From JANOQP01 sp044227705 (GTDB lineage Bacteria; Bacteroidota; Bacteroidia; Chitinophagales; Saprospiraceae): a DNA stretch of 35,817 nucleotides. The first letter of the stretch is position 1. Each line of letters begins with the position of its first letter. Below the pieces are notes generated by a model that was given only the letters and a program-made list of their open reading frames with translations, searched no databases and was not told where the DNA came from. The stretch is taken from assembly GCA_044227705.1 (NCBI GenBank), contig JBGAWE010000013.1, positions 1-35,817 on the forward strand. Reading direction: 5' to 3'. The position numbers were made by a program, and so were the translations under genes. Positions 21,946-31,200 of this stretch are shown piece after piece.

Positions 21946-24771
21946 TCAAAACCATTCGTTGCCCTTTTTCAGTTTGGCCTCGTACCCCTTGAAGTTGTAG
22001 CTCAAACTCAACATGAAGTACCGCGCCAGCGTCGCAGCTTCCCGGTTGACAACGTAGTTCTGCCAGCCCGACTGCTGGATGTACCTTTTGCGGTCGAGCA
22101 AGTCAAACGCCGCCAGCCGAAGCTCGAAACGGTTGGCCTTGCCCAAAAGCCGCCGGACGGAGGCGTTCCAAATCGGGATCTCCCGCGCCTCGCCGAAGCG
22201 GCTGTTCTGGTAGAACGAGTAGTTGAAGTTGCTTTCGAGGAAGAATTTGCCGAAAAACTGCCATTTCAGCGAGCCGTCGAGGCTGTGGTTTCGAATCTCT
22301 TGGTCGCGGCCCGAGTCGAGCGAATAGGCCACCGCGTTGAACCGGAGCACAGCGTTCAGCCCGAGAATCAGCGTCCGTCGCGGGGTGAAAGTGAGGCCGG
22401 GGCGGATGGTGAAGTTGTTGCTGACGGTCTCGTTCTCCACGCCGTTGACGAAGGCCGGGCTGACGTTGCGCCAAAAATTGCCGCCGAGCGAGGCCGTCAG
22501 TTTCGTCTTCACGATGGGCCGGTTCGACCACCACCAGATGTTGGCCCGCGAGCCGCCCGACGTGTTGACCGGCATCGACGTCGTGCGGAAGCCGAGGCTG
22601 TCGACAAACTCCGTCCGCAGGTCCTGCACGATTCGGTTTTCAAACAGGCTCAAGTCGCCGCCGATGCCGATGTTCGAGAAATTGGCCTGGTTGAAGCGGT
22701 TGAAATTGACCGAGAAATCGTGCGACAGCTCCGGCCCGAGGCTCGGGTTGCCGAGATTGACATAGGTCGGGTTGTTGACGTTCGGCACCGGCTGCAGGTC
22801 GGTCAGCTTCGGCTCCGTCACGCCATAGCTGTACGAGCCGCCGAGGTGGGTGCCGCGCCGGATTTCATATTCGAGGCTGGCGTTCGGCGTCCAGTTTTGA
22901 AAACGTCGCTCGACCGGCGGGGCGAGGAGCGGCAGCCCCTCGTCCATCGAAAACCGGCCGTCGAGGTCGAGCTGCTGGAAGGCCAGCCCTCCGCTCACGT
23001 TTAGCCCCTCGTTGGAATAGCGGACGCTCGAACCAGCGCGGCCGTATTGAACCCGATAGTCGTAGAAAACGGAAAGGTCGTCGACCCGCTGGCCGTCGTT
23101 CTGCAAGTCCTCGACCTGCCGGTTGACGCGGCTTTTGGAGGAAGAACCGTTGACGAAAGACTCCGAAAACCACTTCTTCGCCAGCGGCTCGGTGTACAGG
23201 AGGCTCGATTTTCCCTGAAAAGTCCGGTTCTCGCGCAGGTTGCGCTGGCTGCGGGACTCGAGGAAAGCGTCGTCGCCGAAGAATCGGTTTTCGGAAAAAA
23301 CGGTCTCCGGCCCATCGGTTTTCACGTCGTTCCAGCCGCCGCTGACAGCGAACGAGCGGCCCCTTTTTTTGAACCGATGGCGGAAGATGCCGGTCAGGTT
23401 GAGCCGCCAAGTGTCGAGCTCGTTGTCGGTTGAGAGGCCGACGCGGTTGCTGGCGACGCCCGTTTCGTCGGTGAAAAACTGGCTCGAAAGGCTCTCAGTC
23501 CCGCGAAAACCGAGGCGAGACTGGCCTTTCAAAATCAGCGTGTTCGTCGAATCGAACTCCTGTTCGAGGCGCGAGTTGAGCTGGTGGTTTCGCCTAAAAT
23601 CGTCTTGATGGAGCGTGTCGAGACGGAAAAAATCGGCATCGGGCAGGAAGGTCTGCGTGCTGGCGAACTCGTCGAGGTCGAGGTCGGTCTGGTTGTAGAA
23701 GTAGCTGGCGTTGAACTTTGTCTTCTTGTTGTCGAAGTTGTAGTTGGAGCCGCCGCCGAAGTTCTCGGTGAATCCACGGCCGTCGAAGTTGTTGGTCGGG
23801 GTGCCGTTGCCGTCGTCGTCGCCCATGATGAAGCGGCGGCCGCCCCCGTTGGAGAAACCGAAATCGCCGTTGTCGAAATCCGAAAAGGAGCTTTGGCCTT
23901 TGAACTCGGAGTAGTCGTCCCAGTTGACGCCCGTCTGGTTGATGTTGTTGGCGTAGCCGATGAAAGAAAGCTGCTCTTTCGGGTTGAACTGGTTGAGGTT
24001 GCCGCGCCCGGCGAGTCGCTCCTCGGTCCCGGCGGCGGCGGTGAGCTTCCCGAATCGGCCCTTTTTGTACTCCTCTTTCAGTTCGAGGTTGATGGCCTTC
24101 TCTTTTTTCCCGTCGTCGACGCCGGTCAGTTTGGCCTGTTCGCTGGCCTCGCCGTAGACCTGAACTTTCGAGAGGGTCTCGGCCCCGAGGTTCTTCGTGG
24201 CCGCCTTCGGGTCGTCGCCGAAGAAGGTTTTCCCGTCTACATAGACCCTCTTCACGTCGCGCCCCTGCGCCCGGATGTTGCCGTCCGCGTCGACCTCGAT
24301 GCCCGGCAGGCGCCGCAGCAAGTCCTCGACCGACGAGCCGGGCGGCACCTTGAAAGAGGAGGCGTCGTACTCGATGGTGTCCCCGCGGATGGAGAGCGTG
24401 GCTTTCGCGGCCCGGACAACGACCTCCATCAGCTCCGACGTGATGGGCCGGATTTTGACGGCCCCGAGGTCGTGCGTCGAGGCTGCGCCCGGCTCGACGA
24501 CCATCTGCAACGGGAGGTATCCGACGTAGCTGACTTTGAGGAGATACCGGCTGTTCTTCACGTTCTTGAACTCGAAAAAGCCCTGCGCATCGCCCTGTGT
24601 GAAATTGACGAGCTGCGAGTCGGCGGGCGTGAGGAGCATGACGGTCGCCATCGGGATGGCCTCGCCGGTCGTGTCCTGCACCTGCCCGCGCAGCGAGACG
24701 CGGTTGGGGTTTTGCGAAAAAAGGAAGGCGGAGGCGAAAAGGAAGGCGAGCAGCGAGGCCGATTTTTTCAT
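21946..24771 (-). CDS. outer-membrane beta-barrel protein with carboxypeptidase-regulatory-like domain (TonB-receptor-like)
   Basis: A 941-residue outer-membrane protein. The signal peptide is residues 1-20 (LLAFLFASAFLFSQ). Residues about 26-110 form a CarboxypepD_reg-like domain (LRGQVQDTTGEAIPMATVML through YLLKVSYVGYLPLQ). A plug-like domain follows (about 115-220) with RGDTIEYDASSFKVPPGSS, DLLRRLPGIEVDADG and VYVDGKTFFGDD. The remainder is a long amphipathic beta-strand region of the OMP_b-brl_3 type with Gly/Asn/Asp-rich loops and ends KGNEWF, a terminal aromatic as expected for barrel insertion. No TonB box was identified, so active transport is not certain. The start was set at ATG 24771, where the signal peptide begins. 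Confidence 0.9.
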   Translation of the reverse strand: MKKSASLLAFLFASAFLFSQNPNRVSLRGQVQDTTGEAIPMATVMLLTPADSQLVNFTQGDAQGFFEFKNVKNSRYLLKVSYVGYLPLQMVVEPGAASTHDLGAVKIRPITSELMEVVVRAAKATLSIRGDTIEYDASSFKVPPGSSVEDLLRRLPGIEVDADGNIRAQGRDVKRVYVDGKTFFGDDPKAATKNLGAETLSKVQVYGEASEQAKLTGVDDGKKEKAINLELKEEYKKGRFGKLTAAAGTEERLAGRGNLNQFNPKEQLSFIGYANNINQTGVNWDDYSEFKGQSSFSDFDNGDFGFSNGGGRRFIMGDDDGNGTPTNNFDGRGFTENFGGGSNYNFDNKKTKFNASYFYNQTDLDLDEFASTQTFLPDADFFRLDTLHQDDFRRNHQLNSRLEQEFDSTNTLILKGQSRLGFRGTESLSSQFFTDETGVASNRVGLSTDNELDTWRLNLTGIFRHRFKKRGRSFAVSGGWNDVKTDGPETVFSENRFFGDDAFLESRSQRNLRENRTFQGKSSLLYTEPLAKKWFSESFVNGSSSKSRVNRQVEDLQNDGQRVDDLSVFYDYRVQYGRAGSSVRYSNEGLNVSGGLAFQQLDLDGRFSMDEGLPLLAPPVERRFQNWTPNASLEYEIRRGTHLGGSYSYGVTEPKLTDLQPVPNVNNPTYVNLGNPSLGPELSHDFSVNFNRFNQANFSNIGIGGDLSLFENRIVQDLRTEFVDSLGFRTTSMPVNTSGGSRANIWWWSNRPIVKTKLTASLGGNFWRNVSPAFVNGVENETVSNNFTIRPGLTFTPRRTLILGLNAVLRFNAVAYSLDSGRDQEIRNHSLDGSLKWQFFGKFFLESNFNYSFYQNSRFGEAREIPIWNASVRRLLGKANRFELRLAAFDLLDRKRYIQQSGWQNYVVNREAATLARYFMLSLSYNFKGYEAKLKKGNEWF

Positions 24772-24803
24772 GGAAAGGGCGCGATTGGTTGGCCCCACAA
24801 AAC

Positions 24804-24836
24804 AAAAAAAGGGGCCTGCGGGAGGTGCCTTTTTTT
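24804..24836. repeat. A/T-armed hairpin in the outer-membrane gene leader
   Basis: AAAAAAAGG (24804-24812) is complementary to CCTTTTTTT (24828-24836), with GGCC/GGTG partly extending the stem. Read on either strand it resembles an intrinsic terminator, yet it lies 33 bp upstream of the barrel gene start, where no gene ends. An attenuator of the barrel gene is one explanation; the GGCCCC/GGGGCC pair (24791-24796 and 24811-24816) could form an alternative structure. Confidence 0.5.
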
Positions 24837-24968
24837 GGACGGTTTAACCTTTTGGAAAGGGGAAGGATGGGTTTGAGAGAGCCAGTCCGACCAAAAGGCC
24901 GACCGTTTTCCCACCCCCTTCACAACCCATGCCGAGCAAACGCGCCCACCGAAATGGCTGTCGATCAC

Positions 24969-24997
24969 GGACACAAAACTCTCTTACGTTTGTGTCC
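24969..24997 (+). promoter_or_regulatory. palindromic operator overlapping a candidate -7 element
   Basis: GGACACAAA (24969-24977) and TTTGTGTCC (24989-24997) form a perfect 9-bp inverted repeat with an 11-bp spacer. TACGTTTG (24985-24992), an exact TAnnTTTG -7 element, runs into the right arm. A regulator bound here would block the promoter. The likely target is the ACMSD-deacetylase pair starting at 25117, leaving a leader of about 115-120 nt. Confidence 0.5.
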
Positions 24998-25116
24998 CTG
25001 ATTTCCATGCCACCTCAATCGCTGCCGACCTTCGCGTGAGTTGCCGGCCTCGATGCCCCGGGGACGGCAACGGTCAATCGTCCATCATCAATGACAAAAC
25101 CAGCCTCGCCTGCGCC

Positions 25117-26118
25117 ATGAAAATCGACATGCACACCCACCTCATGCCCGCCGACCTGCCCGATTTTACCAAAAAGTTCGGCTATGGCGACTTCATCCGG
25201 CTCGACCACCACCGGCCAGGGTTCGCCCGCATGATGAAGGGCGACCGCTTTTTCCGCGAGATTGAGCAGAACTGCTGGGATCCAGCCGTCCGCATCCCCG
25301 AGTACGCCGAGCGTGGTGTGGACGTGCAGGTCGTCTGCACGATTCCCGTGCTGTTCGCTTATTGGGCAAAACCGACGGACGGAGCGGAGGTCGCCCGCTT
25401 TTTGAACGACCACCTTGCCGGGGTCTGCGCCGATTTTCCAAAAAACTACATCGCCCTCGGCACCCTGCCGATGCAGGACAACTCGCTGGCAGTCAAGGAG
25501 TTGGAGCGGTGCCGCTCGCTCGGTTTCCCCGGCGTCCAGATTGGCTCGAACGTCAACCAGCGCAACTTGAGCGACCCCGAGCTTTTTCCGATTTTCGAGG
25601 CTGCGCAGGACCTCGACATGGCCATCCTCGTCCACCCCTGGGAGATGATGGGCGAGGCCGACATGGCGAAATATTGGCTCCCGTGGCTCGTCGGGATGCC
25701 GGCCGAGACGTCGCGCGCCGTCTGCTCGGTCATCTTCGGCGGGGTGATGGAGCGGCTCCCGAGGCTGCGCTGGTGCTTCTCGCACGCGGGCGGCTCGTTC
25801 CTCCCCACGCTCGGCCGCATCGAGCACGGCTTTAATTGCCGCCCCGACCTCGTCGCCGTCGACAACCCGGTGAACCCGCGCGACTACCTCGGCAGATTCT
25901 GGGTGGACAGCATCACCCACGACGCGCGGATGCTCGAGGTCATCCTCGAACTTGTCGGCCCCGAAAAGGTGACGCTCGGCTCCGACTACCCCTTCCCGCT
26001 GGGCGACCTCGAAATCGGCGCGTTCATCGACCGCATGAACCTCTCCGAGGCGACAAAACAGCGCATCTACAGGCAGAACACGCTCGATTGGCTGGGGATT
26101 CCGACCTTTCCGGCGTGA
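25117..26118 (+). CDS. amidohydrolase, 2-amino-3-carboxymuconate-6-semialdehyde decarboxylase (ACMSD) type
   Basis: A 333-residue metal-dependent TIM-barrel decarboxylase. ACMSD acts on aminocarboxymuconate semialdehyde in the kynurenine route of tryptophan breakdown, diverting it from quinolinate and NAD. The N-terminus MKIDMHTHLMP provides metal ligands His6 and His8; HPWEMMG (173-179), FSHAGG (221-226, His223) and LGSDYPFPLG (287-296, Asp290) supply the remaining ligand and catalytic positions. The length matches the family (about 330-340). ATG 25117 was chosen because the HxH motif must be N-terminal; an upstream in-frame ATG at 25036 adds residues unlike the family. The stop overlaps the GTG start of the next gene (GTGA). 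No other kynurenine-pathway gene is visible. Confidence 0.93.
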   Translation: MKIDMHTHLMPADLPDFTKKFGYGDFIRLDHHRPGFARMMKGDRFFREIEQNCWDPAVRIPEYAERGVDVQVVCTIPVLFAYWAKPTDGAEVARFLNDHLAGVCADFPKNYIALGTLPMQDNSLAVKELERCRSLGFPGVQIGSNVNQRNLSDPELFPIFEAAQDLDMAILVHPWEMMGEADMAKYWLPWLVGMPAETSRAVCSVIFGGVMERLPRLRWCFSHAGGSFLPTLGRIEHGFNCRPDLVAVDNPVNPRDYLGRFWVDSITHDARMLEVILELVGPEKVTLGSDYPFPLGDLEIGAFIDRMNLSEATKQRIYRQNTLDWLGIPTFPA

Positions 26119-27428
26119 AAAAAATCCTCCTGTTTTCCCCTGATATGACCCCCAGGCTGCACTGGGCGGCGGAGCTTTTTTTTACAGAAACCCTCGGTTT
26201 GGAATTCATCTGGACGGGCGATTGGGACGAGTTCCTTCAATCCGGGCTACCTAAAATCAACTATTCAGCCTCCCATTCAGCACAGCATTTATGCTGTCTC
26301 CCCCACCCCATCCTTTTCGAGACAACAATTGTCGAGCAAAAAATCGAAGTCGGCGAGTGGCGCGGGCTGCCCATATTTTTTGAGAACAACCCGTCGGCCG
26401 AACCGCCTTTCGACTTCATCGCCGCCAGTTTTTGGCTTGCCAGCCGATATGAGGAGCACCTCCCTTTTCACAAAGACCGGCACGGCCGCTTCCCCTCGAC
26501 CGAGAGCCTCGCCCACCGGCACGGCTTTTTGCAGCGGCCGCTCATCGACCTGTGGGCCGTCGAGGTCGGGAAGGTTTTAAAAGAAAAACACCCCGAAATC
26601 GAGCTTTCCCAGCGGCGCTTCCGGTTCAACTTGACGGTCGACATCGACCACGCCTTCGCCTTTTTGCACAAGGGGATGCTGCGCGGCGGCGGCGGGCTCA
26701 TGCGCGATTTCGTGAAGTTCGACTGGAAAAAATGCTGGCTCCGGGCATCGGTCATCCTCGGTTTTCAGCGCGACCCGTTCGACACCTACGACCTGCTGAA
26801 ATCGGTCGCCGAACGGCACGGCGCCGAGCCCGGCTATTTTGTCCACGTCGGCAACTACACCGGCGAACCCGACGCGCCCACCGGGTTCGAGGAGCCAGCC
26901 TTTCGAGATTTGATTCAAAAACTGACGGCGAATAGCGCGGTCGGCATCCACCCATCGTATCGGTCGGCGGGAAAAACGGAGGTCGTGGCGGAGGAAATTG
27001 GGCGGCTTTCCGAAATCACTGGGCGTCCCGTATCGGCCAGCCGCCAGCACTTTTTGCTTCTGGAATTCCCAAACACCTATCGGATCCTGCTCGAAAACGG
27101 GGTTTCAGAGGACTGGACGCTCGGCTATGCCGACAACCTCGGCTTCCGTGCCTCGACGGCCCGCGGCTTTTTCTGGTTCGACCTTTTGGCCAATGAAAAG
27201 ACCGCGCTGCGCCTGCGCCCCTTCCAAATCATGGACGCGACGCTGCGCGGATACCTCGGCCTCTCGCCCGACGAGGCCGTTTCTGCTTCAACAAAAATCA
27301 TCGAGGAAGTGCGCGCCGTCGGCGGGGAGCTGACGGTCGTCTGGCACAACAGCTCGCTCTCGGAGATGGGCGAGTGGCGCGGCTGGCGCGGCGTTTTCGA
27401 GCGGCTCGTCGAGGCGGCGAGGGGCTGA
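26115..27428 (+). CDS. polysaccharide deacetylase-like protein (DUF7033-type N-domain)
   Basis: A 437-residue protein starting at GTG 26115, which overlaps the ACMSD stop by 4 bp; there is no earlier in-frame start outside the upstream gene. The N-terminal region (1-165) contains PIFFENNPSAEPPFDFIAASFWLASRYEEH in its middle, the kind of segment that precedes deacetylase domains in Bacteroidota. The C-terminal NodB-like domain begins near 170 with FNLTVDIDHAF (Asp176/Asp178) and has VGIHPSYRS (277-285), the His-x-Ser motif. GYADNLGFRASTARGFFWFD and TVVWHNSSL complete the pattern. No signal peptide is seen, so it is probably cytoplasmic. A carbohydrate substrate is expected from the fold only. 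Confidence 0.85.
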   Translation: MKKILLFSPDMTPRLHWAAELFFTETLGLEFIWTGDWDEFLQSGLPKINYSASHSAQHLCCLPHPILFETTIVEQKIEVGEWRGLPIFFENNPSAEPPFDFIAASFWLASRYEEHLPFHKDRHGRFPSTESLAHRHGFLQRPLIDLWAVEVGKVLKEKHPEIELSQRRFRFNLTVDIDHAFAFLHKGMLRGGGGLMRDFVKFDWKKCWLRASVILGFQRDPFDTYDLLKSVAERHGAEPGYFVHVGNYTGEPDAPTGFEEPAFRDLIQKLTANSAVGIHPSYRSAGKTEVVAEEIGRLSEITGRPVSASRQHFLLLEFPNTYRILLENGVSEDWTLGYADNLGFRASTARGFFWFDLLANEKTALRLRPFQIMDATLRGYLGLSPDEAVSASTKIIEEVRAVGGELTVVWHNSSLSEMGEWRGWRGVFERLVEAARG

Positions 27429-27430
27429 TT

Positions 27431-28075
27431 TCACTGCCCGAAAACGTACTGCACAACGTTCGCGCCCATCCGAAGAGCCTGTTGGCGGATGTCCTCGGGG
27501 TCTTTGTGGACGTCGTCCCAGCCGTCGCCGAGGTCGGTTTCAAAGTCGTAAAAACAGACAAGGCGGCCTTGATAAATCAAGCCGAAGCCCTGTGCCGCCT
27601 TCCCATCGTGTTGGTGGATTTTCGGAACACCGTTTCGGAAATCAAATTTCTGGTGGTAAATCGGATGGGAGAAGGGCAGTTCCACAAAATCAAGCTCGGG
27701 GAAAACTTTTTTCATCAGCGGCCGGACAAAGGGGTCGAGGCCGTAGTCGTCGTTCAAAAAGAGGAAGCCGCCGCCCTCGAGGTAGGCCCTCATGTTGCGG
27801 GCCTCGATGTCGGAGAAGACGATGTTGCCGTGGCCGGTGGCGTAGACGAAGGGGTAGTTGAACAGCTCCGCGCTGCCCGGCTCGACGGTGCCGAACTCGG
27901 TGTCGAGGTTTGTGCCGAGGGATTTGTTGCAGAACTGGGCGAGGTTGCGCAGGGAGTGGACGTCGTTGTACCAGTCGCCGCCGCCGCTGTATTTCAACAG
28001 GGCGAACTTGACGGTCGGCGGCTGGGTGAAAGCGAGGGCGACGAGGGCGAGGGAGGCGAATGCGAGTTTTTTCAT
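27431..28075 (-). CDS. DUF4159 domain-containing exported protein
   Basis: A 214-residue protein. The signal peptide is residues 1-18 (KKLAFASLALVALAFTQ). The rest is one DUF4159 domain: TVKFALLKYSGGGDWYNDV (21-39), SLRNLAQFCNKSLGTN, FPFVYATGHG-like segment at about 75-83, MRAYLEGGGFLFLNDDYG (96-112), LPFSHPIYHQKFDF and GRLVCFYDFETDLGDGW. The flavodoxin or amidotransferase-like fold of this family is known; its function is not. It lies downstream of the giant adhesin on the same strand but is separated from it by a strong terminator. Its stop is 2 bp from that of the deacetylase gene. ATG 28075 begins the signal peptide; longer in-frame sequence runs back through the terminator. Confidence 0.88.
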   Translation of the reverse strand: MKKLAFASLALVALAFTQPPTVKFALLKYSGGGDWYNDVHSLRNLAQFCNKSLGTNLDTEFGTVEPGSAELFNYPFVYATGHGNIVFSDIEARNMRAYLEGGGFLFLNDDYGLDPFVRPLMKKVFPELDFVELPFSHPIYHQKFDFRNGVPKIHQHDGKAAQGFGLIYQGRLVCFYDFETDLGDGWDDVHKDPEDIRQQALRMGANVVQYVFGQ

Positions 28076-28102
28076 GAGACGAGGTTTGAGAAAAGCCGGG
28101 GC

Positions 28103-28149
28103 AAAAAAAGGCCGCCGCAAAGCCCGATGTGGGTTGCGGCGGCTTTTTT
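28103..28149 (-). terminator. intrinsic terminator of the giant adhesin gene (bidirectional)
   Basis: GCCGCCGCAA (28111-28120) and TTGCGGCGGC (28134-28143) form a 10-bp stem with a 13-nt loop. On the - strand a run of seven T follows the stem after one C (28109-28103), 51 bp after the adhesin stop codon. Six T (28144-28149) follow on the + strand, so it could act both ways. Confidence 0.9.
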
Positions 28150-28200
28150 GTTGAACGCAAAAAGTGCCGGGGCGATTTTGAGGCCGCCCTGGCACCCGAA

Positions 28201-31200
28201 TCACTGTTTCACGAAGCGCTCGACGCGGCGCAAATCGCCGTTCGTCACCTCGATGAAGTAGAAGCCCTGCGGCAGGCGCGAGACGTCCATCGGCCGGTCG
28301 CCCAGTTGGTCGACGGTGAGGAACGTCTCCTGCGAAAGGAGCTGGCCGCTGACGCTCAAGAGCCTGATCGTCAGCGAGTTGTCTGCGTCGACGGAGTTGA
28401 AGCGAAGGTTCACCACGTCCGTCGTCGGGTTCGGGAAGAGCGTGAAATCGAGCGCAGGCTCGTCGAGCGTCGGCACGACGTCGTCGCGGTCGGCAACGTT
28501 GAACTCGATGCTGACGACCTCTCCGTCGTCGTCAAGTTTGACGAGGGCCGAGCCGTTTCCGCCGCCGAAGTTGTTGGGCAGGCAGAAGGTCTTGGTCGGC
28601 GTGAAGTTCGACCACTGCGAGACGCCCGACACGACGTAGCGGTTGCGGATGCGGTACTCGTAGCACATCCCCGGCACGAGGTTGTTGATGGTGTAGCTCG
28701 TGGCCGAGCCTGCGAGCGTGACCGAAGTCCAAGTGCCGCTCGGCGGGTTGAGCAGCTTGCGGAAGCGCAGTTCGACACCGGCCGGAGCCTGACCGCCACA
28801 GTTGGACTGGCCCCACTTGACGGTGGCCGACGAGTTGGAGTTGACCGTCGACGAGGCGTTGACGGGCGGGTTGTACTGCGGCGTGGTCGAGCCGGTGATG
28901 CAAGTCCAGACGCCGAAGCAATCCTCGCTCACGAAGCGGACGCAGAAGTCGTAGCAGGTCAGCGGCAGGAGGCCGGTGAAGGTGTACGTCAGGTTGGTGC
29001 CCGCGTTGAAGGTCGTCCAGTTGGTCGCTGTGCAGAGCTTGTAGCGCACCTCATATCCGTCGATGTTGGGCGTACCCGTCCACGTGAGGGTGACGGCGCA
29101 GCTCGTGTTGTTCTCGACGGCGAGGTTCTGGATGTTCTGCGGGACCGTCTCCACGACGATGCCCGTCTTGGAGGTCGTCATGCCCGAGCCGTCGATGACG
29201 AAGACTGAGTAGGTCCCAGCCGGGACGTTGACGAGGTCCTCGGTCGTGCCGACGAGCTGGTTACTGGCGTTGTACCACGAGAAGGTGAACGGCCCGCAGC
29301 CCGAGACGGTGATGTAGACGGCCCCGTTGTTGCCGCCGACGCACGAGACCGGCCAGACCGCGTCGCAGACGATGCCGAGCGGGCCGCCAGCCGGTTGGGT
29401 GACGTTGGCCGTCGCGGTTGCCGTGCAGTTGTTGGCGTCCTTGACCGTGATGGTGTAGTTGCCGGGGGCAAGGGCCTGGAACTGGTTGCTCGTCCCGTAG
29501 CTGCCGTTGTTGAGCTTGTACATGTAGGCCGGGGTGCCTCCGGTGGCGGTCACGCCGATTTTGCCGTCGTTGGCCCCGTTGCAAGAGACGTTGACGACCG
29601 TCGGCGAGACGGTGATGACGTTGGGCTGTTGCACCGTCGCCTGCGCGGTGGCGGTGCAGCCGTTGGCATCCTTGACCGTCAGGACATAGGTTCCGGCGGC
29701 GAGGTTCGAGAAGGTCGCGCTAGTGCCGTAGGCTCCGTTTCCGAGTTTGTACATGTAGCTCGGCGTGCCGCCCGTCGGGGTGACGGTGATGGAGCCGGTC
29801 GCCGTGCCGTTGCAGAGCGCGGGCGAGCCGACGGCCGTTGCCGAGAGAACCGGGGGCTGCGTGACGGTGACAGTCACAGAGCTTCCGCAACCGTTCGCGT
29901 CAATCGCCATGATGGTGTACTGCCCGGCCTGCAGGCCCGAGAAGACGTTGTTCGTCGAGAACGAGCCGCTGCCGATCTTGTACTGGTACGGAGCCGTTCC
30001 GTTCGAGGCGGTCGCCGTGATGGAACCCGTCGCCGTGCCGAAGCACGAGACGTTGACCACCTGCGTCGCAATCTGAACCGGCGAGCCGGTCTGGATTAGG
30101 GTGACCGACATCGACTGCGAACAGCCGTTGGCATCGGTCACGACGACGGTGTACGTCCCCGCGCCGAGGCCGGTGAAGTTGCCGCTTGCCTGCGCCGTTC
30201 CACCGTTGAGGCTGTAGGAGTAGTTCGGCGTGCCGCCCGTTGCCACCGCCGTGATGCTGCCGTTGGACTGGCCACACGAGGCGTTGACGCTGGACTTGTC
30301 GAGCTTCAGCTCCGTCGGTTGCGAGATGGTCACGGTCTTGACGGCCGAGCAGCCGTTGGCGTCCGTAACAATCACCGAGTAGCTACCAGCCGTGAGGCCG
30401 GTGCGGTTCGCCGGGTCGTTCGTGCCGGTGATGTCGGCCCAGTCGTAGTTGAACGGCATGGTGCCGGTCGCTGCGTTCAGCGTGATGCTGCCGTTGGATC
30501 CGCCGAAGCAGGAGACGTTCGACATCTGCATCGCCAGCGTGACGGCCGGTTGTCCGGTGATGTTCGCGCCGAGGACGGTCATGCAGCCGTTCGCATCCGT
30601 GATCTTGATGGAGTACAGGCCGAGCGGCAGTTGGCAAAGCTCGTAGACGCCGCCCGGGTTGGTCGTCGCGCCCTGGCCGACGACGCCGCCCGCCGCGTTC
30701 ATGATGACAATCTGGTAGCCTGCCGTGCCGCCCGTGGGCGAGACGGAGATGCAGCCCGTCGTCGCGCCGCATAGGCCGCCGGTGGTGCCGATTTGCGCCG
30801 TCAGCGGGGCGGGCTGGGTGACGGTTGTCGTGGCCGTCGTCGAGCATCCGTTCGCGTCGATGACCACGACCGTGTAGCTGCCTGCGGTGAGTCCGCCGAA
30901 CTGGCCGGTCTGGTTGGTCGTGTTGCCGAGCGTGAAGTTGATGGGCGCAGTGCCGCCCGTCGCCGTGACGGTGACGGAGCCGTCGGAGCCGCCGTTGCAC
31001 TTGACCGCCGTTGCCGTTGCCGTCGCCGATACGCCGGGAGTCTGCGTGATGACCACCGTCAGCGACTTCGAGCACTGGTTGCAGTCCGTCACCACGACGG
31101 TGTAGGTGCCCGGCGCGAGGCCGCTGATGTCCTGTGTAATCTGACCGCCGGGCATCCACAGGTAGGTGTAGCCGCAGCTCGGAGCGGGCATGATGGTGCC

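Larger units (their letters stand above)
24772..25116. other. 345-bp divergent intergenic region
   Basis: It lies between the outer-membrane barrel gene (leftward) and the ACMSD gene (rightward). It contains an A/T-armed hairpin near the barrel gene (24804-24836), a palindrome over a candidate promoter (24969-24997) and a 7-bp inverted repeat GTTGCCG/CGGCAAC (25040-25046 and 25065-25071) in the presumed ACMSD leader. Reading frames here do not resemble proteins. Confidence 0.6.

Noticed and set aside
24768..24974. Small - strand reading frame (68 codons) upstream of the barrel gene
   Set aside because: It spans the hairpin and palindromes, has no hydrophobic or conserved pattern, and overlaps the barrel gene's start.
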